Positions 10,541 through 23,029 of a DNA stretch of 64,000 nt are shown here, one piece after another (within the stretch, counting starts at the first letter, position 1; every line of letters begins with the position of its first letter). The notes beneath the pieces are model-generated. The model did no database searches. It saw nothing but the letters and a program-made list of their open reading frames with translations, and had not been told where the DNA came from. Origin of the DNA: Bryum argenteum (lineage: Eukaryota > Streptophyta > Bryopsida > Bryales > Bryaceae); contig CM073323.1 of the NCBI GenBank assembly GCA_037043015.1, forward strand, positions 7,812,001 to 7,876,000, read 5' to 3'. Both the position numbers and the translations under genes were made by a program.

Positions 10541-12420
10541 TAATCTTGATGTCCTTCTTTACTGCGCTCTTTCACACGACTGGTAACTCAAGTTGACATG
10601 CTTTCACGAACGGTTGAATGTTTATTAGCCTGGACTCTGGAGTATGTTGATTGATGATACAATCCAGCAATTTATGAATCGTAGTAACGACAAAGCATAA
10701 CACGTAAGAATAATACTCATGTCCGGAGTTTCATGAATAATCACATTTGGGTCGTGTAAATGGATGATAATTTTTTTGAAAGAAAAAGAACTTCGAACCT
10801 ATGATGAGGTTAGCTTGAGTAGAGTGTATATGCCAATAGTGATATAACTCAATTGAGTGTATTTTGACCAGGTTTTAACACATATCTTTGGATGCATATG
10901 TGAATAGATATAAGTTTGACTCAATATTGTGTAACCCATAAAGAAGACAGAGGCTCGAATCACGTAAAGGCTCGAATCATGTCGATCTGCAAAAAAAACA
11001 TTTACGAAACTGAAACTTTGACTTAATATATCTCAAATTTGTGCATTCAATTTTGATAAAATTGGGGGGAGACTAATTAAATAGCTATAGAGAAGATCCT
11101 AGGGTTGGATTTTCCAAAATCAATTTCAACAAACATTGTTCACCTACCTTCATATTGAGGTCAATGTAGACCTTCTCCTTTAGGGGTTGAAAAATAAGTT
11201 AAAACAAGTTCTAATAACCCTGCTAGAGTTGAGTGGACTAAAGTGAACTTCAAAGTCCCTATACAATACACCGAATTAAGCATGGAGAATGAAAAGCTAC
11301 ATAAAAACCGAGTGCTCATACAATAAGATACGAAACCTGAAATTAGTAGGTGAACTAAGGTGATAAGCACCAAACGAGATGAAAGTAAACAACTTTGTAG
11401 TGGGTGACTTTTTTTAATGTGATATATTTACGTATCAAAGTGAAAAGGACAAAATTTTCACTGTATAATCCTCTCAATATAACTATGTCATGATATTGCA
11501 ATCTACGTGGGCTCATCACTCAAAATTTGACCCGCATGACCTACTAGAACTTTACCACAAGTTTGTGCACTTGAGGAATTGGTAACATGCTTCCATTTTC
11601 ATCTATGAAACTTTTCTTTAAAATATGTTTTTTGGCTAAAAATAGACTATAATGTTTAGGGGTTAAAAATGGTATTGCTAAGAAAATAAAAACTGGTAAT
11701 TCATGAGAAATTTTGAAATTTTTAGATGACATTTGTAACATGAAATAGACTTAATTAAATATAGCACCATTTATAACACACAATTAGAACTTGGATCACA
11801 TATTCGAATTGGTGTACATAGTATTGGTATTAACCTTATGCGGTTTACAAACTTTTATTCGTTTTGTAAGTAGCTTACAACAAAGTACTATGGTAGTATT
11901 TTGTAGATGGTTTAACTATTTATCGTCAGAATGGCCTAGAGTCGGTTGATTTACATGATTTATCTCAATTTTCATGAAATTCAAGTACAAATACAACAAC
12001 ACTAAAATGCAATGAATACATACAACATATTATGTTGTATGTCACACACACTATGGACAATGCTTTAAGTTAAAAACTGTTATTGAACTTTGTTACTAAT
12101 ACATTGCTTATTGCTTGATGAATCTTGATCTCTCCTCAAATACGAAACTCCTTGTTAGATGCCAATAAGTATTCATAAGTATTCAAGTACATTGATGCCA
12201 ATAGTCACCATTGATTATATATGAAGCCTCTTCTCACATATGATATGTCATTGCGAAGCTATTACCATAACCAAGTACACATATGGACCAATCCCATTCA
12301 AAGTTAAATACTTGTTGCGGTTTCATTGATGGTTGAAGTAGTACATCCTTCAACACTCAAAAGTTTTACTATTACTATACGACTATCTTGAACATTATAA
12401 TCTTTTTAATTTTTTTCTTT
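10541..12420. repeat. Y spacer of unit 1
   Basis: AT-rich sequence homologous to 37791-41100 of unit 3 apart from insertions in that unit. There are no genes. The site CTAA at 12096-12099 and the following TACATTGC give the empty site for two insertions in unit 3 (39659-39917 and the Helitron-like complex after 39925). Confidence 0.55.
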
Positions 12421-12423
12421 CGA

Positions 12424-12498
12424 TTCTTGGATATTTGTGCAATATAGAATTCTTGGATATTTGTGCAATATAGAATTCTTGGATATTTGTGCAATATA
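12424..12498. repeat. Tandem repeat, 25 bp x 3
   Basis: Three consecutive copies of a unit containing TTCTTGGATATTTGTGCAAT. Unit 3 has a single related copy near 41091, so the array expanded in unit 1. Confidence 0.85.
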
Positions 12499-12647
12499 GT
12501 TTTTTCTTTTCTTTTATTTTTTTATTTTTCAATTCTTGAATACTTGCAATACTTTAGATGTAATTTGCAAATAGTACTAATATTAACCTTATACCATTTG
12601 CAAAATCTCAGTGACTTTGTTGTTAACTACCTCATAATTAGATCCTA

Positions 12648-12780
12648 TCTATATACTAATAAAAGATTAATATATGTCGGTCTGTACGGCAATCCTAGGT
12701 GATAGGTGTGTTGGTCTGTACGGCAATCCTAGGTAATAGGTGTGTTGGTATGTACGGCAATCCTAGGTGATAGGTGTCAT
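12648..12780 (+). repeat. Possible Helitron 5' end plus 3x tandem repeat
   Basis: TCTATATACTAATAAAAG preceded by A resembles the 5' terminus of plant Helitrons. It is followed by three copies (about 12674-12778) of a 36-bp unit containing GTACGGCAATCCTAGGT. I could not identify a matching 3' hairpin plus CTRR end, so the Helitron reading is tentative. Confidence 0.4.
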
Positions 12781-12876
12781 GGTCATGCATACACGTGAAT
12801 AGTTTTGAAGAGTTTGAAGAATTTTGGCATGTGGTATTTATTTGTTATTAAAAGTTGATTAGATCTAATTAACATC

Positions 12877-13205
12877 GGAAGGAGACAAGGGGACAAGGAA
12901 CAGGGAACATGAGAACGAAACAACAAAGGAAGGAAAAGAAAGAATGTCATGATGAGAAATGGGGGACGGGAAACGAAGAACAAATGAAAGAAAGGAAGAG
13001 TATTGTAATGAGAGACCGGGGACAAAGAATCGAGAACATGGAAACATGAGTACGGGAGATCGGGGAGCTAGAAAAGAGAAACGAGTGAATGGAAGGTAAT
13101 AAACCATAAACGGAGGATGGTGAATAGGAACACAGGAACGGGGAACGAGGCGACAATGAACGAAGGGACGGACATTGGTGAACAAGGGATGGGATAGAAA
13201 TGAGG
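12877..13205 (+). repeat. Long purine-biased tract
   Basis: About 330 bp with purines strongly dominant on the plus strand, built from irregular GGGAACGAGGAACAAGG-like units. The Ser/Pro/Phe-rich minus-strand frames here are by-products of this composition and not genes. Confidence 0.75.
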
Positions 13206-13259
13206 GACTTCGTCACTTGAGATGAAGCTTCACATCTAAAAATTGAAGCTCATTCCATG

Positions 13260-13812
13260 TTGTTTATCATCAACAATACATAGGTGTGATATTACATAGG
13301 TGCATATGTTGATGCCTAAGATTTTTACTGGGTGTTCCTTATACTGCAAAGTGTATGTGGTAAAATTTGCGAAGTCAAATTCCAATTTTAAAACCTTCAT
13401 GCAGAACTTTTAAGGTTTTTAGGTCAAAACAGGGCAGCTTAAAAATGATTTCTTTGAATCTTTTTTTGGAAATATGTTTATTACTAAATCACTACTCAAA
13501 TTTCAAAGTGATCCAAGCCAAAAAGCTTACCAATTTTAGAAGGGCAGCCTCCAAAATTTTCAAAACCAATCTTTGCAATGCCCAAAAAAAACTTGGAAGA
13601 CAAACTTTGGATGTTATGATTTCTCAAACGATAAACATCCAACGGTCAAATTTTGGAACAACAACTAAAATTAGTCTTAGGTACAAGATCTTACGGTTGG
13701 AAGTTTTAAAAAAGGAACAAAAAATTTCTCACACCCTCGGGAGTGCATAGAAGTAAATAATTGCAATTTTGAGGTTTCAAGCTCCCAAAAAACACCAAGG
13801 TAAGTTAGGGGT
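13260..13812. mobile_element. Degenerate TTAA-type element
   Basis: Inverted relative of 24367-24944: both contain ATTTTTACTGGGTGTTCCTT in their interior. One end survives as AGTTAGGGG followed by TTAA near 13803-13816. The left end is decayed. A further fragment of the same interior occurs at 13840-13950. Confidence 0.55.
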
Positions 13813-14416
13813 TAAATGTGATATTTTTTTACAAATATTTTCATTGGGTGCTTCCTTTATAGCAAAGTGTATGTGGTACAATTTTAGAACCTTTATCTCA
13901 AAAGTTTAGGTTTCAAGTCCAAATAGGGCAATTTAAATATAGACTTTTTTTCAATTCTTTATGAAGTTGTGTTTTGAGGGAAAGGAAAACCAATTTGGAA
14001 GTATATTTGACATGAGGCTCTTCACATTCTTGTTCCTAGGTGAGTTAGGAATATCTACATGCAATTTTCACCCTCATGCAATCTATAAGACCTAGAAAAA
14101 TGCTTGAATATCCACATAAAGGTATGCTGAAATTCAAACACAAAGGCCAACAGTCACTAATCAAAAGGGTAGATAGAGCATTATTGGTTTGAAAATCTTA
14201 ATGGTAAGGTGATGCTGTAGAACTTCATCAACATGTACGAAATTTTTTTCTTTTTGAGATAAAGTAAAATCCCAACTTTTGGTGAATTTTAAAGATAATG
14301 TAGTCTAATCGATTTGAGGCAAATTTTGAGAATAAATGAGCATATAATGTAGTTTGGGCATTATTGGGTAGATTTTGAATAGTATTTTCAAACTTTGACC
14401 ATGAATATCTCTTTAA

Positions 14417-15391
14417 CCCCTAAACGCCCGAGCCTATTTTTAGCAGAAAAGCACATTTCTATAGAAAGCGTCATAGATGAAAATCAAGAGAAGCTATTAA
14501 GATCTCAACCGTACAAACTTGTAATAGACTTATCAAAGATCATGTGGACCAAAATTTGAGTCATGAGGCCTTATAGATCGGGAGATCATAACATATTAAT
14601 ATCAAAAACAAACTGCAAAATTTCATCATTTTCACTTTGAGGTGGAAATGCTACCAATATACCTATTGCAATGAAAAAATCACCAACTAGAAAGATGTTT
14701 ACCTTCATCTTAATAATTCCTTTACCCAACAAAAATTCATCAAAAAAATTTCTTGGCTCAAATAAAAGCCATGCAATGGTAAAAACTACCGAACATTTTA
14801 CAAAGGAAAAATAGTCCAAAACTAGACCCTTTGCATTCAATTTCATGCCTTATCTTCAAAACATCTTCGATCTTGTTAAGTTTTCTACCACTTAGACTAG
14901 ACTTTAATTGGAGGGCATCCCAAAAAATTAAGTTGAAATCCAACGGTGGATGAGGGAGATATAGCTCCTCAAATATCATCCATTTTCTCACTTTTTCTGT
15001 TGACAAAACATCATTGCAAATCCAATAGCAAAATTATTTGGATCAAAAAACTTCTCACTACAAAGTTGTTAAGAATCACCTTAAGATCATGACCATGAAA
15101 AAAAAAATCATGAAAAACTATTTTTAATTTCACATAATTGGCTTGCAATGGTAATACATGCCCCATGCTTGGAAACCCAGAAACAAGAGCTGTCTTCAAG
15201 TAAAGTGCATTCCATTAATTCATACTTTATTGTATGGGCTTGCAAATTTTACAACAAAAACTAGACTTGATTTGGAACCTAACCCAAGTGATTTCATCCA
15301 AAACGGACCTCGGATGAAGAAGATATGGCTCTTCAAAGTTTCTGGATGTACATCCACAATGTCGTTTTTCGACATCGTGGGCGTTTAAGGG
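14417..15391. mobile_element. TTAA-type TIR element, 975 bp
   Basis: Begins CCCCTAAACGCCC and ends GGGCGTTTAAGGG, with TTAA on both sides (14413-14416, 15392-15395). The flanks ATCTC and GTATGAGG are adjacent in the uninserted paralog near 41951-41968. It is closely related to 56580-57549 (same orientation) and 54794-55764 (opposite). It contains no transposase. Confidence 0.85.
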
Positions 15392-15695
15392 TTAAGTATG
15401 AGGAATTTTGGATTATGAGCGGTCTTTTTGAAAAGGTATGAAGAAAATCTACAACCTGCAAAAGGTTGCAACTATAAGCTTCTAAAATTGTGATCACAAT
15501 CCTAATGAGAGGCCAATTGACCCGAAACGGGTTGCTTGATACATTAGGGGTTAAGCGTAGAAACACCCTTACCAAGTACCTATGATACGTAGGTTCATCT
15601 ATTTTTCTCAAATGATTAATACATTGGTAAAAATAAATAAATGAAAAAGCTTCTAGAATGTAACGCTTATTTCTACATTGTTCTTGAGAGCATTC

Positions 15696-16119
15696 AACCT
15701 CAATTCCGTTAAAATGGCACTATTCTATGTGCCATTTTAGTGGAGCTAAAGTGCCATACTTTGCAAACGTGCCATTTTACAAGTATATTTCTGGAATGAA
15801 GTTTAGAGGTATTTATGCCTATAAAATGGCATGTTTATTAATATCATAAATGTACTCCATAATATCAAATGATTTCTGTAATATCACCAAAATTTTCATA
15901 GTAATCACACATTTTTATGGTTTTTGACCTTTGAACATGGTAAAAGGGCAATATTTCTGAACGGCTGTTTAAAAAACATTGTTGTTATTGAACGGCCGTT
16001 AAGAAATACTTACCCTATCATGTCAATACTCGACAAAAACCAACATCATTTTTTTCATTTTAAGCACCCCAAAAAGCGCCGTCTTACCGGAATAACACCA
16101 TTTTAACAGAATTGAGGTT
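15696..16119. mobile_element. MITE with AACCTCAATTCCG inverted repeats
   Basis: The termini AACCTCAATTCCGTTAAAATGG and its complement (allowing one mismatch) bound 424 bp with a GC-poor interior. A shorter relative is at 33180-33502. The paralogous region near 42553 reads AACATTCCTAATGAAC without the insert. Apparent 4-bp flanks are ATTC and ATTT, unlike the TTAA of the second copy. Confidence 0.75.
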
Positions 16120-16474
16120 ATTTCCCAATGAACTTGTTTTAAGATTAACTAATATAATCATAGCCAAGAAGGAAGGGTTGCCAAATTTAGCACCTTTTGG
16201 ACCCACACCCTTTTGCATAAGTTTTTTAAATGTCACCACTAAATGTTTTATCCAACCAAACCCCTCTGAAACGGGACTGAATTCTCTCTTTGGTCACAAC
16301 TCAAATACTGCTAACCTAACAAGATCTGAGAAAACCGGGCTAAACAAGACCGAATAGACTTGAACAGAACAGAACAAAGCAGAACTAAAGAAGCAAAGTA
16401 CAAACCAAACTTTACTGAGAGAGAGGGACTAAGGCGTACCTGACCGAATGCCTCCAAATGGCCCCGGCCAGTTC

Positions 16475-16482
16475 TATTTATA
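16475..16482 (-). promoter_or_regulatory. TATA box of the solo LTR
   Basis: Minus-strand TATAAATA in a good plant context, directly downstream of the heat-shock element cluster. Transcription would run toward lower coordinates. Confidence 0.7.
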
Positions 16483-16500
16483 CTCTGCCTAACCGCCCTT

Positions 16501-16648
16501 GGAACTTTCTAGAATGTTCCAATGGCGGGCCCCACCATGGAACTTTCCGGAAGGTCCTAGAGGTGGGTCCCACCTAGATAACCGCCCTTCTAGAAGACTC
16601 TAGAGGTGGGCCCCACCTTCTCGAAGCTTCTATGGTGGGTCCCACATA
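16501..16648 (-). promoter_or_regulatory. Heat-shock elements alternating with GTGGGNCCCAC palindromes
   Basis: Four modules lie just upstream of the TATA box. At 16501-16520 four alternating GAA/TTC units are perfectly spaced. At 16539-16557 there are three units (GAA, TTC, GAA). At 16588-16604 there is a TTCTAGAA core. At 16618-16630 there are three units (TTC, GAA, TTC). Each is followed by a GGNGGGNCCCAC-type palindrome, which resembles a TCP-factor site. The spacing matches the heat-shock-factor consensus nGAAnnTTCn. Heat responsiveness is inferred, as known for plant retroelements such as ONSEN. Confidence 0.75.
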
Positions 16649-17039
16649 GGCCATCTACCTCAAATTCTAAAATTTTCTAAAAACTCCTAAAATGGTTTCA
16701 ACTATCTATTTACTTTTCTAGCAAACACAAAAATCTAGTTCTTGCCCTGTTACACCCTCAATACCATATTAAAAACATGATGCATGAAATCCGAAATTCC
16801 AAAAGTTTTTAAGTTTCCCTTGTAAGACCACTCTCTCAAAAAGTCAAGTTACATGAAGTGAACAACACGTCTAAGTGAGGGTTGGATGAGTAACGAGACT
16901 TCAAAGAGTCACTACCTTTCACGGTATTGGGCATCCTTTCGGAGGACGCTAAAGGTAGGGATCTAATAACCAATTGTCGAATAATAAAGATGACCCTCGC
17001 CTCGCTACCTAGTCTTGCCCTTTAAGCAAGTTTGTTGGA

Positions 17040-19420
17040 AATAATTTAACTTATATATGGGGCCCTTTTTAGCACAAAAAGACAAATTTAAAAAGATGTG
17101 TCATTGATGAACACGGCAAGCAAGCTCTTTGAAACCCAACCATAGTAACTTGTAATAGACTTATCATAAACCATGTGAATCAAAATTTGAGTCATGAGGT
17201 TGTATGATTGCGAGATCATAATGTGTTCATACTATAAACATACCACAAAATTCCATCATTTTCACTTTGACATGGAAATACTACCAACAAACCAATTGCA
17301 ATAAAAAACTCATCAACTAGAAAGTTGTTTACATTCGCCTCAAAATACCCTCAGATCACAAAGTTTCAAGAAAACATTTTCTTGACTTGAAAAAATGCCT
17401 TGCAATGATGAAAACTTCAAAGAAATTTCAGAGCAAAAATATTCCAAAACTAGACCTCTTGCACTTAAAACTAGCTTTCAATACGCCTTTGATTGAGTCA
17501 AGGTTTCTATTACTAGAAATAGTCCCTAATTAGAATCCATCCCAAAAATTAAAGTTAAATTTCAAAGTGGATGAAATAGAGGAGATATAGCTCCTCAAAA
17601 ATCATATGATTTTGCACTTTTTCTCATTGTAGAAACATCATTGTTGATCTGATACCAAAAGTATGAGAATTAAAAAACATCCAACTGTAAAGTTGTAAAA
17701 TTCATCCTAAGATCATGAAAAATCATGAAAAGGAGTTTCTTGATTCAAAATAAGGTCTTGGAATAGAGAAACATGCCACTTTTTTTGAATAAGGAGAAAC
17801 TAATGAATGAGTCACTATAACGCATGCCATAAATTTACAATATCTTGACTTGGGATTATGCTTTCACCACATGAGAGTACACTTTATTTGGAATCCAACC
17901 CCGTTAAGAAGTTGATGAAGACGTGATGACTCTTTAAAATTTAGGATTGTTATCCAAAATGATTTAATTCGACATATCGCGCATCTAGTGCTTGATTTAC
18001 CAAAGTTCCTTCAAATCGTCATGTACTTTAGTCTTGAAGCCTTGATCATAAGAATTCCACGTGAAATTTGGTCAATATATGGTAGTCCTATCTTAGAGGA
18101 TTCGAGTGTTTGAAAAAGTCAAGGAAAGAGCTTTTGAATAGTCTCCAACTCCACCGACCAAACTCATACAGTACTTGCGAAGAATAGAAGAATAAAAGTA
18201 TGAGATATGTATATGTTGCATTAATTGAACTAGTCGTTCATAAATTCACACATTTTTTCTAAAATAATTCACAATCACCTTGTTAATCATGAGACTCAGA
18301 TAATTTCTGGGTCCTCTACCTCATGGGGTAGGAGTAAGTTAATAAGAAGTCAAATGTCTTCCCACAAAATTCAGAGCCATGAAATCAAACACTCATGTCA
18401 TGCTCTGCAGTGACGTGAGATAAAAAGAATCAAAAGGCTTTCAGAAGGCAATCTTGCGAGAAGCAAACGTGTGAAATCACTTCCCTCTTCGATTCTTCAA
18501 TGCTCCCTCTCACAGTAACACCGGAATACTGGTCACATTTTACACACGTTGAATAATTACGGAGGCACCCGTTGGCAATTCAATTCACATAAACTATCAT
18601 TCAGGAGGAAGTAGATGTGTAAGAGGATAACCTAATCACTTCGACAGAAATGAAATTTCTCGTGAGGAAATGATTATTAAGGACTGTATTCTAACTTGGA
18701 AAATAGAGGGCATCGCAACAATAGAAAACTTATTCGAGACAGCAACTAGAATCCCTGAAGATCACTTTGGATCGGCTGGAAATAACCCTTGAAATGAGGT
18801 CAGTGCATTACGATCAATCAAACACCGTGCTAGAGCCTAACTTCAAAAATATCCCCAGATTATTCCAAACGCAAAAATACATTCCTCCAAGAACATATAA
18901 GAAAGAATCAACAAATAAAAAATCACATGAATGAACACAGTGAAGAGTACATGAACTCAAATTTGGATGCACAAGTTGATGTCCAGTGTGATCAGTGGGC
19001 AACACAGAGTCGTGCCAGATTTTAGACCTACTGAAGCGCATTCCATCTCAAATTTGATGCAAATGACGGAGGAATGAAACCCAAATGTGTACTGAAACAA
19101 ACTTTCCACTTAAGTCGTATGGCATCATGTCGATGAGTGGAACAGTCTAAACCACTCCCATGTACTGCTGTCGGTTCACGGGTTCGCTGTAGATCAACGC
19201 CACCATCACCGAAGTGCTCAACCAAGTGATCAACAACACCCGCTCAAGTTATAATAGCAGCCTCTGATTCTCGCCGGTGGCTCTGGCAATGACTACGGCA
19301 CTGTAAAGATTGAAAGCTGTAAACAACTACCATGAGGCCAGTGATCGATAATAAAGCCAGCTTGTAGTCATTCTGGACAATCTTTGAGCACCATTTTGAT
19401 TGTGTCTGTGACTGAAAAAA
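17040..19420. repeat. X spacer and Pk 3' spacer of unit 2
   Basis: Paralogous to 632-3680 and 43000-45280 without the unit 1 insertions at 1677-2190, 2672-3020 and 3690-4037. It therefore serves as the empty-site reference. Only short non-conserved frames are present. Confidence 0.6.
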
Positions 19421-19479
19421 ATAAGAGCGAAATGTACATGTATTGGCCAAATACCTTATCGATTTCAAATTTGCACCCT

Positions 19480-20320
19480 CAAAAACAAGCCACCCCTTGG
19501 ACTGAAGGTGTCCCAAACTTCTCCTGTGGTAGGTCTCTGGTGAGGATCTTCTTGCCGACAACCATTTACAAGTTTCTTCATAATCACATTAAGGTTGTCC
19601 GGTAGTTCCGGTCTTCGTCCTGTGGGAGCTATACTGTACCCATTTTGAGGAATGTATTCTATTATTCCTTCGTAATGCAACATCTCAAAACTATAAATAT
19701 CACTCTTCTTTGTAAATACTACTACATGGCTAGGCGCTCTTCAAGGATCTTAGGTGCTCTTCAAAATCCAATGGACACTAAAAGTCTATCAGATGACTTA
19801 ATTGATCAAATCAAAACCTGAAACAAGATTTGCTTCTTCTAGAGCATAAATTGAATCTAAAAGCACATTTAATGCTTTAATGACTCTATGTACAACTCCA
19901 TCTCAATGTAGATTATTTAAGTCAAATGAAAGTGACCGGAACAAGCTATATATAGCCTTCAAAGTCGGAAAATGGTGGCCTATGGAAGCCGAAGCATCTT
20001 CAACATCTATTTCTCAATGCGAAATAGCGAATCACACATCTTTCTCCTCATCACAAAAGCATATTTGTTCTTGTGAATACCCTCTATTTTGAATGCTTTA
20101 CCATACAGTGTGTCAAAATGATTCCAACAATGATTTTCTTTTTTGTACACTTTAGAGAGATATTTTGTGCAAGCCTAAAACACGTCCAGAGTAAAACACA
20201 CACGCACGATGATAACCGCAATGCATTCCATGGACAACACCTCCGAAGATTCAAACAAGTCCATTCCCACTCAAATTTATACTTCTCACTCCTTTTTCTT
20301 TCCTCTTCATTCCTTTTGCA
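19480..20320 (-). pseudogene. Pk2, degenerate membrane-tethered kinase
   Basis: The minus-strand C-lobe is partly readable (GIIEYIPQNGYSIAPTGRRP, then ELPDNLN and DPHQRPTTGEVWDTF, about 19683-19490). Upstream there are only scattered fragments of the N-lobe and the leader, with a large internal deletion relative to Pk3. The TTAA at 19590-19593, in the codons for the PDNLN region, is the uninterrupted site that carries two elements in Pk3. Confidence 0.8.
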
Positions 20321-20728
20321 ATGAGTGCACCGCTCTCAAAGAAATCACCCAATTGTCTGTGTCAACTTCTTTCAATTTAAGCTCATGTACTCGGCACAAT
20401 AGCCGCATTTGCCCCCACTACCACCCACAACCATATCACATTTGAAACAAGAGCCTCCCAAGCATTCGTGACCATGCTACTTAGTACATCATAGAAGTAT
20501 CTACTAAGGCCCTCCTTCAAGAGACATGATCTCTAAAATTTCACTAAGTAACACAAACATGTTCTACTATTACAATGCGAGTTTGGTATCACCAAATTAC
20601 ACACACGGACTACGCTCCTAGTATAAGAGATTAGCAACTGTAGAATCTACATTCCATATTATATCTCCTCCATGTTAAACATGGTCATTTCATTTGATAA
20701 GTTTTCATTAGATAAAAAATTTCATTGG

Positions 20729-22096
20729 CTACACTTTGAATAACACCCACTCCGTGATAATCATTCGAACTTGTCGTGCTGTAGGTCTATACTGAGGATT
20801 TCCTTGCCAACAAGCAAGTATAAGTCCTTGTAGAGTCGCATCAAGGTTGCTTGGTAACTCTGGACGTCCTCCTTCAAGAACTATGTTGTAATCATTTTGA
20901 GGATGCCCGTCCAAAGGCACGCGTCCAGTTACAACTTCGTAGCACAACATCCCGAAACTATAAATGTCACTCTCCTTTGTAAACACCAGTTCATGGCTGG
21001 GCACTCTTCTTTCCACTTGTTCAAGGATCTCAGGTGCTCTCCAAAATCCAGTACCCATTGTACCCAATGAACACTCAAAGTCCATGAGGTGACAGTCATT
21101 AAACAATCCACCTCTATTATCACCTATAAGCACATTTGATGCTTTTATGTCTCTGTGTACTACTCCGTGTTCATTTACTTCATTCATGTCATGAGCAATG
21201 CATGCTAATATCATAAGAACTATTCGAAAATCATTAAAAGGTGGCCCATGGCAATTTGAGCGCACCAACTTCAACATGCGTTCATCAATGAAGGCTCGCA
21301 AATCACACACCCTTCTCTCCATCACAAAAGCAAATCTGTTCTTGTGAATACCCTCCCGTATAAACGCTCCTCCATATACCTTCATGAAAGGACTCCAAAT
21401 ACCATTATATTCGCCACTCACTCCACACAAATCTTCAAGAGGCCATTGTTGCTTCAAGTCTCTCAAAGGTATGTTCATCTTGAATACTTTTGCAACAAGC
21501 CTCTCATCTTTGTGATCTCTATGCTTCATTCTCGCTTCAAAAATCTCTGCTTGGCCACCCTCGCCAATTTTCTTTTTCAAAATCAACCCCTCAAACTTTG
21601 AAAAGAACCCACCCCATCTTGCATCCTTCATCAATACCTTATCAAAGTACTCCCGGTTCTCCTTTCCAACCCTCACCATCTCAACATCATTCTTGTCATT
21701 TACTTGAGTCCAATGTGCTTGTGAAGTCTCCAATTCACTTCTCTCGCCTTCAATCAAGTCTTGAATGCGTGGAGAATAAAACACGCATGATGATAATGGC
21801 AATACAGTCTGTGCACATGAGCAACTTCCAAGAAGAGGACAAGTCCAATCCTCCTCAATCCTTCCGCAATGACAGCAACCACTAAAACACAAACAAGAGA
21901 AGATGGATGCATTAATATACCAAGCCTCAACTTCAAACCAAATCTTGACACATAGTCAAACAAAGACCTACTTCACATCTCCTTACCTACTCATAATAAT
22001 AGGTGGTAGCTGATGAGGCTTCCTTTTCTTAGTCAGTTCTACCTCTTGCATGATCAGTTCTAGCTCTTGCCTCATCTTGCACACACAGTTGCCCAT
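20729..22096 (-). CDS. Kinase B: membrane-tethered DFE-type protein kinase
   Basis: Two exons: 22096-21987 and 21881-20729, with a GTAAGG...TTTTAG intron, giving 420 residues. MGNCVC was chosen as the start because all four paralogs share it and it is an N-myristoylation plus palmitoylation signal; an in-frame ATG 24 codons upstream is not conserved. Residues 38-59 are Cys-rich (GCCHC, then WTCP and CSC). The kinase domain spans about 138-415: glycine loop GEGGQA (143-148), VAK Lys168, HRD 279-281, DFE 304-306 where most kinases have DFG, and APE 319-321. DFE to APE is only 12 residues apart. Catalytic Lys, HRD Asp and metal-binding Asp are present, so activity is plausible. The likely site is the cytosolic face of the plasma membrane. 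Substrate is unknown; a defence role is suggested only by tandem duplication and the nearby TIR-NBS gene. Confidence 0.88.
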
Positions 22097-22466
22097 AGCC
22101 GCAGCACTGCTCGACAGTTCACAACTAGAATTACGATCGCCACGACCAATTCGATCACCAATCACACTCACAAGCTACCTACCCTTTCCAAAAGTCGATT
22201 CCTCCTCGTGATTATTACAGCACCCAAGTGAATCTAAACGTCTGTGCCCATGTACCGTTCTACGATTCCAACCCATCAACACTTCTGCACGTTCGGATCA
22301 TCCACGATCAAGTCCTGCCATCCATGTCAATCCATATTCTTCAAGCTCTCAGTATTAATACGATTAAAAGCAGCCTGCACACAACACAAGAAGCTTCCAC
22401 AAACTCTACTCTACACATCACAAACGAAGAATATTACTCAATGAACCGGGCACTGCCGACAACGTG

Positions 22467-22830
22467 CTAGAGTTCAATCCAAATCGCTTGCAGGCGGGAT
22501 AAAGGTTCACTGGGCACATACCTTGCCATTAAAGATGAAATCAGATCGGACAGAGCCTCGAACCCAGTCGACCAGAAAATGAGCCCCTCCATGAAACCCT
22601 CGGCCACAAAAAACCCGCTCCAACTCGCGTACATATCCCGCACGACCTCATTAACTGAGTTGAGTACCGACAGACGGATGTGCTTGCATACTGGCAGATG
22701 CTCATCGATGTTGCAAAGAAGTAGAACCGTCTCGTGTGAGGCTCCCCCAAAAGACCATAGCCACCCTCGCCTAATCAACGTTGCTGGCCATGGCCAAGTC
22801 CAGCATCTCCGCAAGTCGGTGCGATCAAGC
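22467..22830 (-). other. Exon-like module u2 of kinase B
   Basis: Open for 115 codons on the minus strand, with the same LLLCNIDEHLPVCKHI and LISSLMAR core as unit 1, ending at the GTATGT donor near 22525. The changes from unit 1 are mostly substitutions, so the frame has survived in two of four copies. Confidence 0.45.
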
Positions 22831-23029
22831 TATGATCAAGTTCTGCCATTCATCGTAGTCCATATCATCAAGATCTCAGACCAGATCTCAAAAGAAAAGC
22901 GTGAAAACTGTCACGAGACACCACAAGAAGCTCCCACGACCTCTACACAGCACAACAGAGCAACACAGCACTTGCATCTATGCAAAGAGATCAACCCACC
23001 AACTGCACAACGCAACCGATTGTAGATGC

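Larger units (their letters stand above)
16267..16754 (-). mobile_element. Solo LTR, 488 bp
   Basis: Starts TGAAACGGG and ends CTGTTACA, so it has 5'-TG...CA-3' termini. A perfect 5-bp target duplication CCCTC flanks it (16262-16266 and 16755-16759). The homologous region of unit 4 (about 42690-42712) lacks it. The TATA box at 16475-16482 reads TATAAATA on the minus strand, which sets the LTR orientation. No internal retrotransposon domain is nearby, so this is a solo LTR left by recombination between the two LTRs. Confidence 0.88.

Noticed and set aside
12783..13216. Ser/Pro/Phe-rich minus-strand ORFs of 80-106 codons
   Set aside because: Three overlapping frames are all open because the other strand is purine-rich; this is composition, not coding.
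16267..16754. Heat-regulated host gene promoter rather than LTR
   Set aside because: The TG...CA ends and perfect 5-bp duplication, and absence of the whole block from unit 4, show that it is an inserted LTR; no downstream ORF is present.
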